Assembly: GCF_900108065.1 (NCBI RefSeq) | Contig: NZ_FNVQ01000001.1 | Location: 806,001-870,000, forward strand | Direction: 5' to 3' | DNA: 64,000 nt | Origin: Marinobacterium lutimaris | Lineage (GTDB): Bacteria > Pseudomonadota > Gammaproteobacteria > Pseudomonadales > Balneatricaceae | In this document: in pieces, positions 63,270 through 64,000 of the stretch | Layout of the letters: every line of letters begins with the position of its first letter | How positions within the stretch are numbered: position 1 is the first letter of the stretch | Position numbers and translations under genes: made by a program | Notes under the pieces: generated by a model | Databases searched by the model: none | The model's input: only the letters and a program-made list of their open reading frames with translations | What the model was told of the DNA's origin: nothing

Positions 63270-64000
63270 TCAGCTTTTGCCTGTCCAGCTCCTTAAGCCT
63301 GCAGAGATCGAAGAGTGGTTTTTCGATAGCCAGGCATCCAGCTGCTCCTCCACCATCGATTGCTCCAGGCTCTTGAGACTGACTTCTTCCCCGTCGCTAT
63401 CATCGAAAATCTGATAATCCCTCAGTGGAACAGCGCTGGCGCTCAGCAGATAGTTGTAGGCCAGCGAGTCATCCGCCTGCATACCGTTGCTTAATTGGAC
63501 GGTCTGATGGTCGCTCTCCAATGGTTGCGTATCGCCTTCCAGGGTTGCGGTGATCCTTACGCCGGCAGAGAGCGTTTCGGTCATCACTCCGCTGTCATGC
63601 TCAAAACCAAGCAGGTGTCCCAACTCATGGGTTAGTACACTGAGCAGGTCCATCTGGCCTTCGGCCTGCGGTGTAGAGGCAATGGCTACGATTCCATCGG
63701 AGAGCGCAAACTCGCTGTCATCGTCAGGGGTAGCGTCGACAAACCAGCCCCAGCCCGCTGCATTGGTGTCCAGCGTGATGGTGTTGGTTGCAGTGTCGGC
63801 GGTGCCCAGGGTCAAGCCAGACAGGTCGCTGATCTCGATGTTGACCTGCTTCAGAATCAGCCGGTACTTGGCGTCCAACTGCTGCTGATTCAACCAGTAC
63901 TCCTTGGCTTGAGCCAGGATGAGGTTCACATCTTCGATCTGCAGAATCGAGCCGGTGTCAGCTTCGCTCGGCGCAGCCTCCGCCATCATTGCGGATATCG
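63270..64000 (-). CDS. Metzincin-type (matrixin-like) metalloprotease or adhesin, partial
   Basis: C-terminal part of a protein whose frame stays open through the right edge, so the start is outside the window (an ATG at 63989 exists but need not be the true start). The zinc site HELGHLLGFEHD fits HExxHxxGxxH. Upstream is a matrixin-like beta sheet (LRLILKQVNIEI-type, LGTADTATNTITLDTNAAGW), downstream an acidic segment and a tail ending SWTGKS. Such domains occur in large secreted calcium-binding or LEPR-XLL-type surface proteins; secretion by type I export is possible. No membrane helices in the visible part. Confidence 0.75.
   Translation of the reverse strand, partial: ISAMMAEAAPSEADTGSILQIEDVNLILAQAKEYWLNQQQLDAKYRLILKQVNIEISDLSGLTLGTADTATNTITLDTNAAGWGWFVDATPDDDSEFALSDGIVAIASTPQAEGQMDLLSVLTHELGHLLGFEHDSGVMTETLSAGVRITATLEGDTQPLESDHQTVQLSNGMQADDSLAYNYLLSASAVPLRDYQIFDDSDGEEVSLKSLEQSMVEEQLDAWLSKNHSSISAGLRSWTGKS

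Noticed and set aside
1-64000. CRISPR array, rRNA or tRNA genes
   Set aside because: No regularly spaced 25-40 bp repeats with unique spacers and no rRNA or tRNA sequence were recognised on reading both strands.

Overview
The window looks like a chromosome segment of a free-living, probably marine, gammaproteobacterium. The gene families (cytochrome bd plus CcoG, FUSC/HlyD efflux, a BvgS-like hybrid kinase, a TonB siderophore receptor, many LysR regulators) and moderately high GC suit Oceanospirillales-type bacteria. No rRNA or tRNA gene was seen, so the taxonomic guess is weak.

Layout. 1-3.6 kb: cydB (cut by the window edge), cydA and ccoG on the minus strand. 3.7-7.5 kb: a MocR-type regulator, then a siroheme sulfite/nitrite reductase with its DUF934 partner, separated by three perfect head-to-tail 16-bp repeats that look like the MocR operator. 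7.7-8.6 kb: an EamA transporter. 8.7-13.4 kb: a bufferin-type (DUF2282/MNIO/DUF2063/DoxX) metal-stress peptide locus with extra YHS and thioredoxin genes, split by a convergent AraC regulator and carrying four 13-bp tandem repeats before the MNIO gene. 13.4-19.8 kb: small regulator-enzyme pairs (LysR with AhpD-like, DUF1348 and PPOX genes; LysR with DUF1127 and PhzF; TetR with a second AhpD-like gene). 19.9-22 kb: a hipBA module with three operators exactly 50 bp apart, lying between the 3' remnants of a LysR gene and an EamA gene, as if it replaced the middle of a divergent pair. 22-27 kb: TauE/LysR, a K+/H+ antiporter and a frameshifted MFS transporter.

27.6-38.3 kb is an accessory island: type I restriction-modification (hsdM, a 44-codon coupled ORF, an hsdS broken by one in-frame stop, a DUF5655 protein, hsdR, a DUF6933-like protein), a repeat-bearing non-coding stretch and a tyrosine recombinase. 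38.6-46.8 kb: TonB receptor with a Fur-like box, NYN-domain protein with tandemly repeated start sites, a Zn/Cd/Pb P-type ATPase with a MerR-type promoter, an orphan TRAP binding protein behind a second MerR-like operator, the MerR regulator itself and a Nudix hydrolase. 46.8-49.1 kb: small regulators of unknown role. 49.3-52.8 kb: an Aae-like HlyD/DUF1656/FUSC efflux operon with a MarR repressor.

53-62.9 kb is one minus-strand signalling operon: periplasmic binding protein, 2150-residue hybrid sensor kinase (two periplasmic binding domains, probable Cache, two PAS, HisKA, HATPase, two REC, Hpt, two C-terminal repeats), a lone REC protein, a REC-HD-GYP protein that should be an active c-di-GMP phosphodiesterase, and a REC protein whose HD-GYP domain has lost its catalytic residues. 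A metzincin-type protease gene runs off the right edge.

Most unusual items: the bufferin locus layout, the hipBA replacement scar and 50-bp operator register, the hsdS nonsense codon with the neighbouring coupled mini-ORF, the chain of overlapping mini-ORFs before the NYN gene, and the kinase/HD-GYP/dead-HD-GYP operon.
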